A stretch of 64,000 nt of DNA, taken from positions 91,393-155,392 of the forward strand of contig CAYWKD010000001.1 in NCBI GenBank assembly GCA_964458705.1. The letters are read 5' to 3'. Source of the stretch: JAAUTG01 sp964458705. GTDB taxonomy: Bacteria; Bacteroidota; Bacteroidia; Chitinophagales; Saprospiraceae. The translations under genes were made by a program, and so were the position numbers. This document shows, in pieces, positions 36,749 to 45,562 of this stretch. The first letter of the stretch is position 1. The number at the start of each line of letters is the position of its first letter. The notes beneath the pieces are model-generated. The model saw nothing but the letters and a program-made list of their open reading frames with translations. It had not been told where the DNA came from and searched no databases.

Positions 36749-37876
36749 TTAGTTATCCCAAAATAGCTCCATAGCAATGTAATCGGCTAGGAATTTGCCT
36801 CGCCTTGTTAGAGTATAGTTTGCTCTATTTGTCTTGAGTAAGCCTTTATCTACAAAGTCAGTAGCTTTTCTAGTGAAATATTCTGCATAATTAGTACCTA
36901 GCTCATTTAGTTTACTGATGTTACAACCCCAAATTGTCCGCAAACTAGTCATTATGTACTCATTGTATTGCTGTTCAACCGTGAGCTGCTCAGAGTCAAA
37001 AGGAATTGTACTTTCAGCTAAAGCCGTTACATATTTAACATTGTTAGCAATATTCCACTGCCTTACTTGTCCATCAAATGAATGTGCTGAAGGACCGACT
37101 CCTAAGTAAGGTACTCTTTTCCAATAATTAGAATTATGAATAGCAAAATGATCGGGCTTTGCGAAATTTGAGATTTCATAATGCAAATACCCTGCATTTT
37201 CCAAGGTATTCATTAGTAACTCAAACTGCTTTGCCGCTTGCTCATCTACTACATTTGGCACTTTTCCTGTTTTAACAAAATGCCCCAAAGCGGTATTTGG
37301 CTCAACGGTTAGGCAGTAACAAGAAATATGTGGTACTGCTAAAGCTATCACTTTTTCAATATTGCTGCGCCAAACTTTATCGCTCATGGTCGGTGTGCCA
37401 TAAATTAAGTCAACCGTCAAATTGTCAAAACCATAAGCTCTCGCTTTTTCAATACAACTTTCTGCTTCTTCCGCATTGTGTGCTCGATTCATAAACCTCA
37501 AGTCTTCATCACTAAAAGATTGAATACCAATACTCAATCTATTAATTGGGCTTTGCCGCAATGCCTCCAACTTGTCGTTTGTCAAATCATCAGGATTAGC
37601 TTCTAAAGTGATTTCTGCATTGGTTTCAATTTGATAATGCTTTCGGATGGCACAAAAGATGGCATTGATATCAGATAAGTTCAACAATGAAGGCGTTCCG
37701 CCACCAAAGTAGATAGACTGAATAACTGCACCATTCAAGTATTCTTTCTGTAATTCAATTTCCTTGATAATGCCTTTAACCATAGGTTCTTGAAGGCGCA
37801 AAGACGTTGAAAAGTGAAAATTGCAGTAATGACAAGCCTTCTTGCAAAAAGGAATGTGTATATAAATGCCAGCCAT
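36749..37876 (-). CDS. hemW: Radical SAM heme chaperone HemW
   Basis: 375 residues. The radical SAM cluster motif is C11-x3-C15-x2-C18 with the extra aromatic/His-containing HYC, and YFGGGTPS follows, as in HemN/HemW. HemW lacks the N-terminal arm of HemN and inserts heme into respiratory proteins; it is often annotated as oxygen-independent coproporphyrinogen oxidase. Length agrees with HemW (about 375) rather than HemN (about 450). Confidence 0.92.
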   Translation of the reverse strand: MAGIYIHIPFCKKACHYCNFHFSTSLRLQEPMVKGIIKEIELQKEYLNGAVIQSIYFGGGTPSLLNLSDINAIFCAIRKHYQIETNAEITLEANPDDLTNDKLEALRQSPINRLSIGIQSFSDEDLRFMNRAHNAEEAESCIEKARAYGFDNLTVDLIYGTPTMSDKVWRSNIEKVIALAVPHISCYCLTVEPNTALGHFVKTGKVPNVVDEQAAKQFELLMNTLENAGYLHYEISNFAKPDHFAIHNSNYWKRVPYLGVGPSAHSFDGQVRQWNIANNVKYVTALAESTIPFDSEQLTVEQQYNEYIMTSLRTIWGCNISKLNELGTNYAEYFTRKATDFVDKGLLKTNRANYTLTRRGKFLADYIAMELFWDN

Positions 37877-37994
37877 TTATTTCATGTTATTGAAATGGAA
37901 TAACGTTTTTTATTTCGTACAGTTGACCTATTCCCTTCCTAAACCATGTACCATATCATACTGTTTGTTGCTTAAATCTTATATCTAATCTAAT

Positions 37995-38309
37995 ATGGAA
38001 GCAACAAATATTGTTAATCAAGAACAAGTAGAAAAACTGGAACGAATTGCCTTCATTCTAAAGACCGTTGCCCATCCAATGCGCTTGGGCATAGTGCATT
38101 TATTAGAGCAACATCCGCAATTGTCCGTTACAGCAATATGTGAAATGCTTGGTTCTGAGCAATCTCTCACTTCTCATCATCTTCAAAAAATGCGCGACAA
38201 GGGCATTCTTTCTGTTAAAAGAAACGGACGCAGTATGCTGTATTCTCTCAAAGAGAGAGATGTATCATTAATCATTGAGTGCTTAGAGAATTGTCAGTGC
38301 AATATGTAG
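37995..38309 (+). CDS. ArsR/SmtB family winged-helix repressor
   Basis: 104 residues. The winged HTH covers about 15-95, with VAHPMRLGIVHLL opening the fold and SLTSHHLQKMRDKGIL as recognition helix and turn. The metal-binding ELCVCD motif is absent; a Cys at the recognition-helix start and Cys-rich C-terminus (CLENCQC) might sense metal or redox state. It is divergent from hemW, whose promoter it could control. The operator is not identifiable. Confidence 0.85.
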   Translation: MEATNIVNQEQVEKLERIAFILKTVAHPMRLGIVHLLEQHPQLSVTAICEMLGSEQSLTSHHLQKMRDKGILSVKRNGRSMLYSLKERDVSLIIECLENCQCNM

Positions 38310-38342
38310 CAGTAATCTACTGAATTCCCTTTTATTTTAAAT

Positions 38343-39068
38343 TTATTCTTCTTCTTGCTGCTGGATTTTTAGTAACAATCGCTGTGCATTCAGTAAGAAA
38401 TCATCCTTATGGAACTTGAACTCGTTATTCACCATTAGCAGTCTCGCAGCATCAAAAGCTGCTGTGTTAGGAGCAACCTGCCTTGCGGCAATTGGATGCA
38501 GCCAATATTGAAGGTTGTTGGATCGCAAATGAGAATCTACTCCAAAATTGATAACTTTTTCTAGTTTGTTCAAGGAGAAAAGATAATCCGTTGCTTTATT
38601 GATCTCTTTTTGAAGATCATATATTCTTATTCTACCAAAATCCACTTTACATTTTTCTAGTAAGAATATATCTCGCCGACCATCAAATACAATAATACTC
38701 CGAATATTATATTTTCTGAGATTCTTGAACATGAAGCGATTAACCATATTGCGAGTAGGACGCAAAGTTGTAAAAGCATTTTCAATCGCTTCTTCGTCTA
38801 ACCTAAAATCTTCTTTATAGATTTTTTTTCTTCTCGTACGAAGGTTTACTACTTCTCTTACTTTACCAATAGTATGACCTAGTTCATTGGTCTTTGAATA
38901 GACACTTACAATATCTACATCAAGATTATTCGACCAACTTTCGATAAAAATACGCTCAGTATCAATTTCATAAACTAATAGGGAAGCATCGCTAATTGCG
39001 TAGAAGTTGGGATAGCCGCCGTAAATATTTCCGTACTTTAGCTCTAGGAATGTAATGTTTTTGCCCAC
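38343..39068 (-). CDS. Conserved hypothetical protein, RNase H-like fold suspected
   Basis: 241 residues, cytoplasmic. The opening NITFLELKYGN and a middle IIVFDGRRDIFLLEK...IRIYDLQKEI pattern look like the first and second strands of a DEDD-type or CRISPR-Cas-like RNase H fold, but the canonical acidic pairs are not all present, so catalysis cannot be claimed. The C-terminal third is helical, with YWLHPIAARQVAPNTAAFDAARLL. Convergent with the ArsR gene. Confidence 0.6.
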   Translation of the reverse strand: MGKNITFLELKYGNIYGGYPNFYAISDASLLVYEIDTERIFIESWSNNLDVDIVSVYSKTNELGHTIGKVREVVNLRTRRKKIYKEDFRLDEEAIENAFTTLRPTRNMVNRFMFKNLRKYNIRSIIVFDGRRDIFLLEKCKVDFGRIRIYDLQKEINKATDYLFSLNKLEKVINFGVDSHLRSNNLQYWLHPIAARQVAPNTAAFDAARLLMVNNEFKFHKDDFLLNAQRLLLKIQQQEEE

Positions 39069-39234
39069 GGTTTTTTTATATAGTGTTTCAGTAAATCTCC
39101 CTCATACTGTATTTTTTTGGAGCATAAGGGCATAGTCTGTTTTAATTCTAACCTATCACTCTGATTACTTTGGGTTTATCCAGCTTCATATTTGGAGCAC
39201 AAAGTAAATAATTCTACTTTAAACGCCAATATTA

Positions 39235-40335
39235 TCAAGCAATTAAAAATTTTCCTTGCTCATAGATTTTCTCATCATTGGCATATATTTCTCCTTTTGT
39301 TCTCATGTCGGCAATCATGTCCCAATGGATGTCTGATTTGTTCTTTCCACCAGCCTGCGTGTAAGACTGTCCAATCGCCATATGAATAGTGCCTCCAATT
39401 TTTTCGTCAAATAAAATGTTTTTAGTGAAGCGGTCAATATTGTAATTATTACCAATTGCCGCCTCTCCAAAATATCTTGCACCTTCCAACTGAAAAATGT
39501 AGTCCAAGAATGATTGACCTCTTTTTGCCTCCCACTTAGTTATATACCCATTTTCCACCCATAGAGTTACATCTTCTACCTCATTTCCCATATAAATAGC
39601 TGGCATAGTGAATCGGACTGTTCCATTAACAGAATTTTCAACTGGTGAAGTGTAAACCTCTCCTGATGGCATATTGGTTTTCCCGTCAGAGTTAATCCAA
39701 GTTCGATTTTTACAGCTAAAAGTAATATCAATATCTTCCCCTAGATAGCGTACTTTTTCGCAGCCATTTAAATAATCAACTATTTTCTGTTGCGATACTC
39801 CAAAGTCTGTCCAAGCCTGAATTGGATCGTCTAGGTGAAGCATACAAGCCCTATATACAAATGCTTCGTACTCTCCTAGTGACATATCGGCCTCTTGGGC
39901 ATTTGCCTGTGTCGGAAATTGACAAAGCGAACGTCTCATCGAACCGTTGCCCGTTCTTTCAAAATAAATATTTCGCAAACCTGTAAACGCCTTTTGTCGT
40001 CTGCTCACCTTCTCAGTGTCTATATTTTGCTCTTCCTTTAGATTATAGGGTGCCCTCACATAAAGGTAAGTATCAAATGTTTCCATCGCTACTTTATAAT
40101 TGGCAGGAGTATAGGTTATTTGCTCATCATTAGTGGCATTATCTATCAATAATTTATGCTTTTCTCGAAAGGATAAGTCCATTTCTACTATTGCACCAAC
40201 CGAAAGTGCTTCTTTATAAATAGCTCTGATGAGTGGTTCGGCAAGAAAAGTTGATTGGATGAAGAGTTTTTCTCTTTCTTTTAAATGCAGACAATAATGT
40301 ACAAGTAATTTAGCGTAGTTATCAGTATAGTTCAT
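39235..40335 (-). CDS. M29 family aminopeptidase
   Basis: 366 residues of the thermophilic metalloprotease family (AmpS/PepS/AMPT). Family motifs include the GEVYTSPVENSVNG block and the C-terminal HMAIGQSY...SDIHWDMIADMR with metal-binding Glu/His/Asp. It removes N-terminal amino acids from peptides in the cytoplasm with two metal ions. There is no signal peptide. It has its own promoter-like boxes upstream. Confidence 0.9.
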   Translation of the reverse strand: MNYTDNYAKLLVHYCLHLKEREKLFIQSTFLAEPLIRAIYKEALSVGAIVEMDLSFREKHKLLIDNATNDEQITYTPANYKVAMETFDTYLYVRAPYNLKEEQNIDTEKVSRRQKAFTGLRNIYFERTGNGSMRRSLCQFPTQANAQEADMSLGEYEAFVYRACMLHLDDPIQAWTDFGVSQQKIVDYLNGCEKVRYLGEDIDITFSCKNRTWINSDGKTNMPSGEVYTSPVENSVNGTVRFTMPAIYMGNEVEDVTLWVENGYITKWEAKRGQSFLDYIFQLEGARYFGEAAIGNNYNIDRFTKNILFDEKIGGTIHMAIGQSYTQAGGKNKSDIHWDMIADMRTKGEIYANDEKIYEQGKFLIA

Positions 40336-40370
40336 TGTGTCAATTTAAAAACCATTATATATATTTTATG

Positions 40371-40398
40371 CAAATATATAAATAGATCAGCAAGGCAA
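40371..40398 (-). promoter_or_regulatory. Candidate promoter of the M29 aminopeptidase gene
   Basis: On the minus strand TTG (40398-40396) precedes TATATTTG (40378-40371), an exact TAnnTTTG -7 box, with a 17-base spacer. The ATG of the gene is at 40335, about 35 bases on. Confidence 0.45.
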
Positions 40399-40415
40399 GA
40401 ACAAAATGTATTTAT

Positions 40416-41627
40416 TTACCATTGTTTAACTTGATAAGGATAACGAATTTGATATTGATCTTCGACCATTGCTTGTATCTTACCCCTCAATTCATCCATA
40501 TTTTCCTTTGTAACAGCAGAAATTAATATATTATCTGAGTCGAATTGGTGGCGTAAATTATTGCGTAAACTCTTTTCAAGTTCTTCTTGAGTAATAGGGT
40601 CAAGCAATTCATCGAAGTAGCGCTTCCTATACAAATCTATTTTATTGAAAACCAAAAGCATAGGCTTGTTTTCAACTTCCATCTCCTTTAAAGTTGCTAG
40701 CACCGTATGGATATGATCTTCATAATTTGGATGAGCTACATCCACTACGTGAAGCAAAATATCACTTTCTCGAACTTCATCTAATGTAGATTTGAAGCTC
40801 TCAATAAGATGATGAGGTAGTTTTCTGATAAATCCGACTGTATCAGAAAGCAAAAAAGGCATTCGATTGAATACGACTTTTCTAACGGTGGTATCTAGTG
40901 TTGCAAATAAACGATTTTCAGCAAAAATTTCTGACTTACTCAACAGGTTCATCAGTGTTGACTTACCGGCATTGGTATATCCTACTAGTGCTACTCTAAT
41001 TAATTCTCCCCTATTCTTTCGTTGTGTATAGCTCTGCCGATCTATTTTTTCCAACTTCTTTTTAAGCAAAGAAATTTTATCCCTCACAATACGCCTATCC
41101 GTTTCTATCTCCTGCTCTCCAGGTCCTCTCATTCCAATTCCGCCTCGTTGCCTTTCCAAGTGTGTCCAAAGCCCTCGTAAACGCGGCAGTAAATATTGCA
41201 TTTGAGCCAGTTCAACTTGAGTTTTTGCCTGTGCTGTTTGCGCTCTTCGAGCAAAAATATCTAAAATCAAACTACTCCTATCTACAATTTTTACTTTCAG
41301 AGCCTCTTCTAAGATTGATACTTGTTTGCCAGTTAAATCATCGTCAAAGATAGCTAAACTAATTTCTTCATTATCTTCAATATACTGAGTAATCTCCTCC
41401 AATTTACCCTTGCCAATAAAAGTTCGGGGGTCTGGACGATGTAACTTTTGAACAAAGCGTTTGGCTGCAAAAGCTCCTGCTGTAACAGATAGAAATTGCA
41501 ATTCATCCAAGTATTCTTCCAACTGCTCAGTCGTTTGTCCATCTTGCACAACACCAACAAGTACGGCTTTTTCGTTATATTTTTTAAGTCCCTCTTTCTT
41601 ATCTTTTTTTAAATTCCACTCTGCCAT
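40416..41627 (-). CDS. hflX: GTPase HflX
   Basis: 403 residues. The N-terminal HflX domain contains the glycine-rich RGGIGMRGPGEQEIETDRR segment that precedes a coiled coil, and the C-terminal G domain has GYTNAGKST, DTVGF and NKID motifs. HflX binds stalled or hibernating 50S/70S ribosomes and splits them after heat stress. The length is normal for the family. Confidence 0.95.
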   Translation of the reverse strand: MAEWNLKKDKKEGLKKYNEKAVLVGVVQDGQTTEQLEEYLDELQFLSVTAGAFAAKRFVQKLHRPDPRTFIGKGKLEEITQYIEDNEEISLAIFDDDLTGKQVSILEEALKVKIVDRSSLILDIFARRAQTAQAKTQVELAQMQYLLPRLRGLWTHLERQRGGIGMRGPGEQEIETDRRIVRDKISLLKKKLEKIDRQSYTQRKNRGELIRVALVGYTNAGKSTLMNLLSKSEIFAENRLFATLDTTVRKVVFNRMPFLLSDTVGFIRKLPHHLIESFKSTLDEVRESDILLHVVDVAHPNYEDHIHTVLATLKEMEVENKPMLLVFNKIDLYRKRYFDELLDPITQEELEKSLRNNLRHQFDSDNILISAVTKENMDELRGKIQAMVEDQYQIRYPYQVKQW

Positions 41628-41841
41628 TCAAATCTCTTTTAACCTTATTATTTAGTTACAAATACTCAATCAAAGGTGAATATGTTTTATCATACAGTAA
41701 AAATAGTTGGTAATCCAATAAAAAAAATAAAATCAAAGGAGGAGGATTAATGAAAACTCACTAATTGATCTGGAGCTGGCAAGTAAAAGTGTTAACATTC
41801 TGTATAAATTCTAAAAAATTGTAACACACCCCCACTATTGG

Positions 41842-41871
41842 TTTGCAATAAGTCTTAAATACCTACTTTTG
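41842..41871 (+). promoter_or_regulatory. Bacteroidota promoter abutting the DUF5916 start codon
   Basis: TTTG (41842-41845), an 18-base spacer, and TACTTTTG (41864-41871) match the -33/-7 consensus well. The ATG follows at 41877, only five bases after the -7 box, so the transcript would have almost no 5' leader. Confidence 0.6.
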
Positions 41872-41876
41872 TATAT

Positions 41877-44087
41877 ATGAAAGAGAATGTCCTGTTAGTA
41901 TTACTTGTATTTATTGCCCTATATACACTCAATGCCCAATTATTAGAGCAGTCGCCTATCTTGGTCAGAAAGACAACCACGTCCATCGCTATTGATGGTC
42001 ATTTGGATGAAACAGCTTGGAAGAGTGGTATTCCAGCTAATAACTTCTGGATGTATTTTCCTACCGATAGCATAAGAGCTAATTCAGGCACAGAAATTTA
42101 CATGCTATTTGATGATACAAATTTATATGTCGGAGTAAAGTGTTATTCACAAGGCAGCGATTATGTTGTACCAACGCTTAGAAGAGATTATCGTGCTGGG
42201 AGTAGCGACAACATCACCTTAGTGTTCGATCCTTTCAACGATCGAATTAATGCTTTTGTCTTTGGAATGACTCCATTGGGCGTGCGTAGAGAAGCGCTCA
42301 TATCTAATGGCGGGCAAGAAGGAGAAGACTTTGCTACTTCCTGGGATAATACTTGGAAAGGAGAAGCTGGCATTCACGATGGCTATTGGGCAGCAGAGTT
42401 TCAGATTCCATTTAAAACTTTGCGCTACAACGAAGGAGAAACCACTTGGCGATTTAATAGCTATCGCTTTGATACACAATCCAATGAAACAAGTACATGG
42501 ATGCGGATTCCACGTAATCAAATCATCATGAATTTGGCGTTCATGGGCGAAATGAACTGGGAGGAAGCACCGCCCAAACCTGGAGCTAACATAGCTGTCA
42601 TTCCCTATTCTATTGCTGATATGACTAAAGATTTTGAAGCGGGAACAGATGCCGAAAGAACTTTCAATATCGGTGGGGATGCAAAGGTAGCGGTTACTTC
42701 TGGCTTAAATTTAGACTTGACTTTCAATCCTGACTTTTCTCAAGTGGAAGTGGATCAACAAGTAACTAATTTAACAAGATTTGAAGTTTTGTTACCAGAA
42801 CGCAGGCAATTTTTTCAAGAGAATTCTGATCTATTTGGCAGTTTCGGCACTTCTGATATTAATCCTTTTTTCTCTCGCAGAATTGGGCTTTCCTATGATA
42901 CGACACTTGAGCAGAACATTCAAAATGCTGTTTATTATGGTGCAAGACTAAGTGGAAAACTGGATAAAAATTGGCGATTAGGTTTGTTAAACATGCAGGC
43001 TGCTAACGATAAGTCTAACGGATTGCCAAGCTATAATTATACAGTTGCAGCTGTGCAGCGAAAAATATCTGCTCGCTCAAATGTAGGAGCAATCATGGTG
43101 AACAAGCAAACCTTTGAGGATATAAATAGTGAGAGTGATTTCAATAAGTATAACAGGGTCGTTGGTCTTGATTACAACCTCGCTTCTTCTGATAATTCTT
43201 GGACGGGCAAGGCATTTTATCATCAGATGCTTGCACCTGAAAACCACAATAACCAATTTAGCTATGGTATTAATTTAACTCGTAGAGAACGAAACTACGA
43301 GATTGGCTTTGCACATGATCGAGTAGGAGAAAACTATGATGTAGAGGTAGGCTTTGTTCCAAGAACAGGATTTAGCCGATACCGTAGTAATGCTGCTTTG
43401 ATCTATTATCCGACAAAAGGTGCTATTATTCAGCATTCACCTTATTTGGAAGGAGCATTTTTCTTTGAACCAGATTTTGGCAATACCGATCACATCATCG
43501 AAGCAGGCTGGGAAGTTGATTTTAAAGACTTTAGTGGGCTAAATGTGAGTATAACCAATCGATTTACTCGTTTGTTTGAAGCATTTAACCCTACTCGTGT
43601 TGATACTGCAGAGACAAAAGTGCAACTCTTACAGCCGGATGATTATCATTTCACTTTCCTAGAAGCTAGATATTCATCAGATAGGAGAAAGGATTTTTCT
43701 ATCTCCCTAAGTCCGACTATTGGTCAATTCTTTAACGGTTGGCGATATGGATTGAGAGGCGGCTTCAACTTCAATTTCAGACCCAAAGCAAGAATAGAAC
43801 TAAATTACAATCTAAACCGCATTGAATTACCAGAAGGATATGATTCAAGAACCTTGTTGCTAGTCGGTCCTCGTATTGATATAACTTTTTCGCGAAACTT
43901 ATTCTTAACGACTTTCTTCCAATACAATAATCAGATTGATAATGTAAATGTCAATACTCGATTTCAATGGCGTTTCAAACCTGTTTCTGATTTCTTCTTG
44001 GTTTATACAGACAACTACTATTCAACTGATTTCAGGACAAAAAATAGAGCAATTGTAGCTAAATTGACTTATTGGCTGAATATTTGA
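41877..44087 (+). CDS. DUF5916 outer-membrane protein with CBM9-like domain
   Basis: 736 residues with a signal peptide (1-20, ending TLNAQ). An N-terminal carbohydrate-binding family 9-like domain (about 35-235; IDGHLDETAWKSG, IYMLFDDTNLYVGVK) leads into a long DUF5916 beta-strand-rich region that looks like an outer-membrane barrel (about 250-736) starting with the conserved LPERRQFFQENSDLF. The cargo of this family is not known. It is followed 4 bases on by a sugar kinase, suggesting an operon. Confidence 0.85.
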   Translation: MKENVLLVLLVFIALYTLNAQLLEQSPILVRKTTTSIAIDGHLDETAWKSGIPANNFWMYFPTDSIRANSGTEIYMLFDDTNLYVGVKCYSQGSDYVVPTLRRDYRAGSSDNITLVFDPFNDRINAFVFGMTPLGVRREALISNGGQEGEDFATSWDNTWKGEAGIHDGYWAAEFQIPFKTLRYNEGETTWRFNSYRFDTQSNETSTWMRIPRNQIIMNLAFMGEMNWEEAPPKPGANIAVIPYSIADMTKDFEAGTDAERTFNIGGDAKVAVTSGLNLDLTFNPDFSQVEVDQQVTNLTRFEVLLPERRQFFQENSDLFGSFGTSDINPFFSRRIGLSYDTTLEQNIQNAVYYGARLSGKLDKNWRLGLLNMQAANDKSNGLPSYNYTVAAVQRKISARSNVGAIMVNKQTFEDINSESDFNKYNRVVGLDYNLASSDNSWTGKAFYHQMLAPENHNNQFSYGINLTRRERNYEIGFAHDRVGENYDVEVGFVPRTGFSRYRSNAALIYYPTKGAIIQHSPYLEGAFFFEPDFGNTDHIIEAGWEVDFKDFSGLNVSITNRFTRLFEAFNPTRVDTAETKVQLLQPDDYHFTFLEARYSSDRRKDFSISLSPTIGQFFNGWRYGLRGGFNFNFRPKARIELNYNLNRIELPEGYDSRTLLLVGPRIDITFSRNLFLTTFFQYNNQIDNVNVNTRFQWRFKPVSDFFLVYTDNYYSTDFRTKNRAIVAKLTYWLNI

Positions 44088-44091
44088 TGGC

Positions 44092-45558
44092 ATGAATTAC
44101 ATATTAGCAATTGATATCGGCACAACAAGCACTAAAGTAGTAGCATTTGATAAGACTGGGAGGCTGCTGAGAAAAGAAAATGCCCCCTATCCTACCCTAT
44201 CCCAAAAACCTCATTTTCAAGAACAGTCACCAGATGAAATATATAAATCGCTAATGGCTGCAGTAGCTAAAGTAATTCAGTACTTTCCTATACCACCTCT
44301 AGCGATCACTTTTAGTAGTGCTATGCACAGCATAATAGCAATAGACAAAGCAGGAAATCCATTGACCAATAGTATAATATGGTCAGATGGACGCAGCCAA
44401 AGTCATGCTGACGCTTTAGTTCCAACTCATCTGGGTCGAGCTATTTTTTTACATACTGGCACACCCATTCACGCTATGTCGCCACTTTGCAAAATCAAAT
44501 GGTTGAGCGATAATAATACCTTTATATTCAATACTGCATACAAATTTATTTCGATTAAAGAGTATGTTCATTATCAGTGGTTTAAGACTTTTAAGATAGA
44601 TTATTCTATTGCCTCTGCTACGGGGCTTTTTGATATTCGCAAAAAAAAGTGGTACGCACCTGCCTTAGATTATTGTGGTATCAATAAAAATCAACTGAGC
44701 GAATTTGTACCAACTAACTATCAATTTGATGAGCTTTTACCCGAAGTAGCTCAACAACTTGGCATCCCAGCAGAAATACCTGTCATTATTGGTGCAAGCG
44801 ACGGCTGTCTAGCCAATCTTGGTACAGGCATTTTAGATAATCAAAATTTAGTGATTAGTATTGGCACGAGTGCGGCGGTAAGAATGACCAATACGCAACC
44901 TATCGAAAGTAAGACCAATGAACTATTTAACTATATTTTAGAGGAAGAATACTACGTTTTGGGAGGCGCCAGCAACAATGGTGGCATCATTTATGAATGG
45001 ACTGAAAAGCAATTTGGATTAACGCATGATATTAAACTGCAAGCAGCAGCATTACCAGCCGGGGCGGAAAAACTACTTTTTCTACCCTATTTGAATGGCG
45101 AACGTGCACCTTTGTGGAATGCTCAAGCAAAAGGAGCGTTCATCGGTCTCCACAAAGCACACTCCATACCTCATTTCTACCGCGCCATTTTAGAAGGTAT
45201 TGCTTTTAACTTGTACACAATCAGTCAACATCTTATCGCTAAATTAACAGTACCGTTCAAAATTTACGCCAATGGTGGCTTCACTCAAAATGATCTAGCA
45301 ATGCAAATAATCGCAGATGTTTTTCATGCAGAAGTGCATCTGCAAGCACATGAGGAGGGTACTGCTTGGGGAGCTGCAAAATTGGGTTTAAAAGCCATTG
45401 GGCAAGTAGAAAGCTATGAAGACTTTCCGCCTTTAGAAACATTCAAGACGTTTAAACCCAATGCAGACAATTACTCAAGCTATTTATCTTACTTTGAAAT
45501 ATGGAAAGAATTGTACACAAAACTTGAGAATAGCTTTTTTCAGCTAAATGAACTTTAA
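44092..45558 (+). CDS. FGGY family carbohydrate kinase (gluconokinase-like)
   Basis: 488 residues with both FGGY ATPase domains. The phosphate-1 motif DIGTTSTKVVAFD (6-18), the substrate Asp region (IIWSDGR), GASDGCLANLGTG and the C-terminal GGFTQNDLAMQIIAD are all present. Gluconate is the likeliest substrate from motif spacing; xylulose or another ketose remains possible. The gene is cotranscribed with the DUF5916 gene and convergent with the symporter gene, 4 bases away without a terminator hairpin. Confidence 0.85.
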   Translation: MNYILAIDIGTTSTKVVAFDKTGRLLRKENAPYPTLSQKPHFQEQSPDEIYKSLMAAVAKVIQYFPIPPLAITFSSAMHSIIAIDKAGNPLTNSIIWSDGRSQSHADALVPTHLGRAIFLHTGTPIHAMSPLCKIKWLSDNNTFIFNTAYKFISIKEYVHYQWFKTFKIDYSIASATGLFDIRKKKWYAPALDYCGINKNQLSEFVPTNYQFDELLPEVAQQLGIPAEIPVIIGASDGCLANLGTGILDNQNLVISIGTSAAVRMTNTQPIESKTNELFNYILEEEYYVLGGASNNGGIIYEWTEKQFGLTHDIKLQAAALPAGAEKLLFLPYLNGERAPLWNAQAKGAFIGLHKAHSIPHFYRAILEGIAFNLYTISQHLIAKLTVPFKIYANGGFTQNDLAMQIIADVFHAEVHLQAHEEGTAWGAAKLGLKAIGQVESYEDFPPLETFKTFKPNADNYSSYLSYFEIWKELYTKLENSFFQLNEL

Positions 45559-45562
45559 GCGA

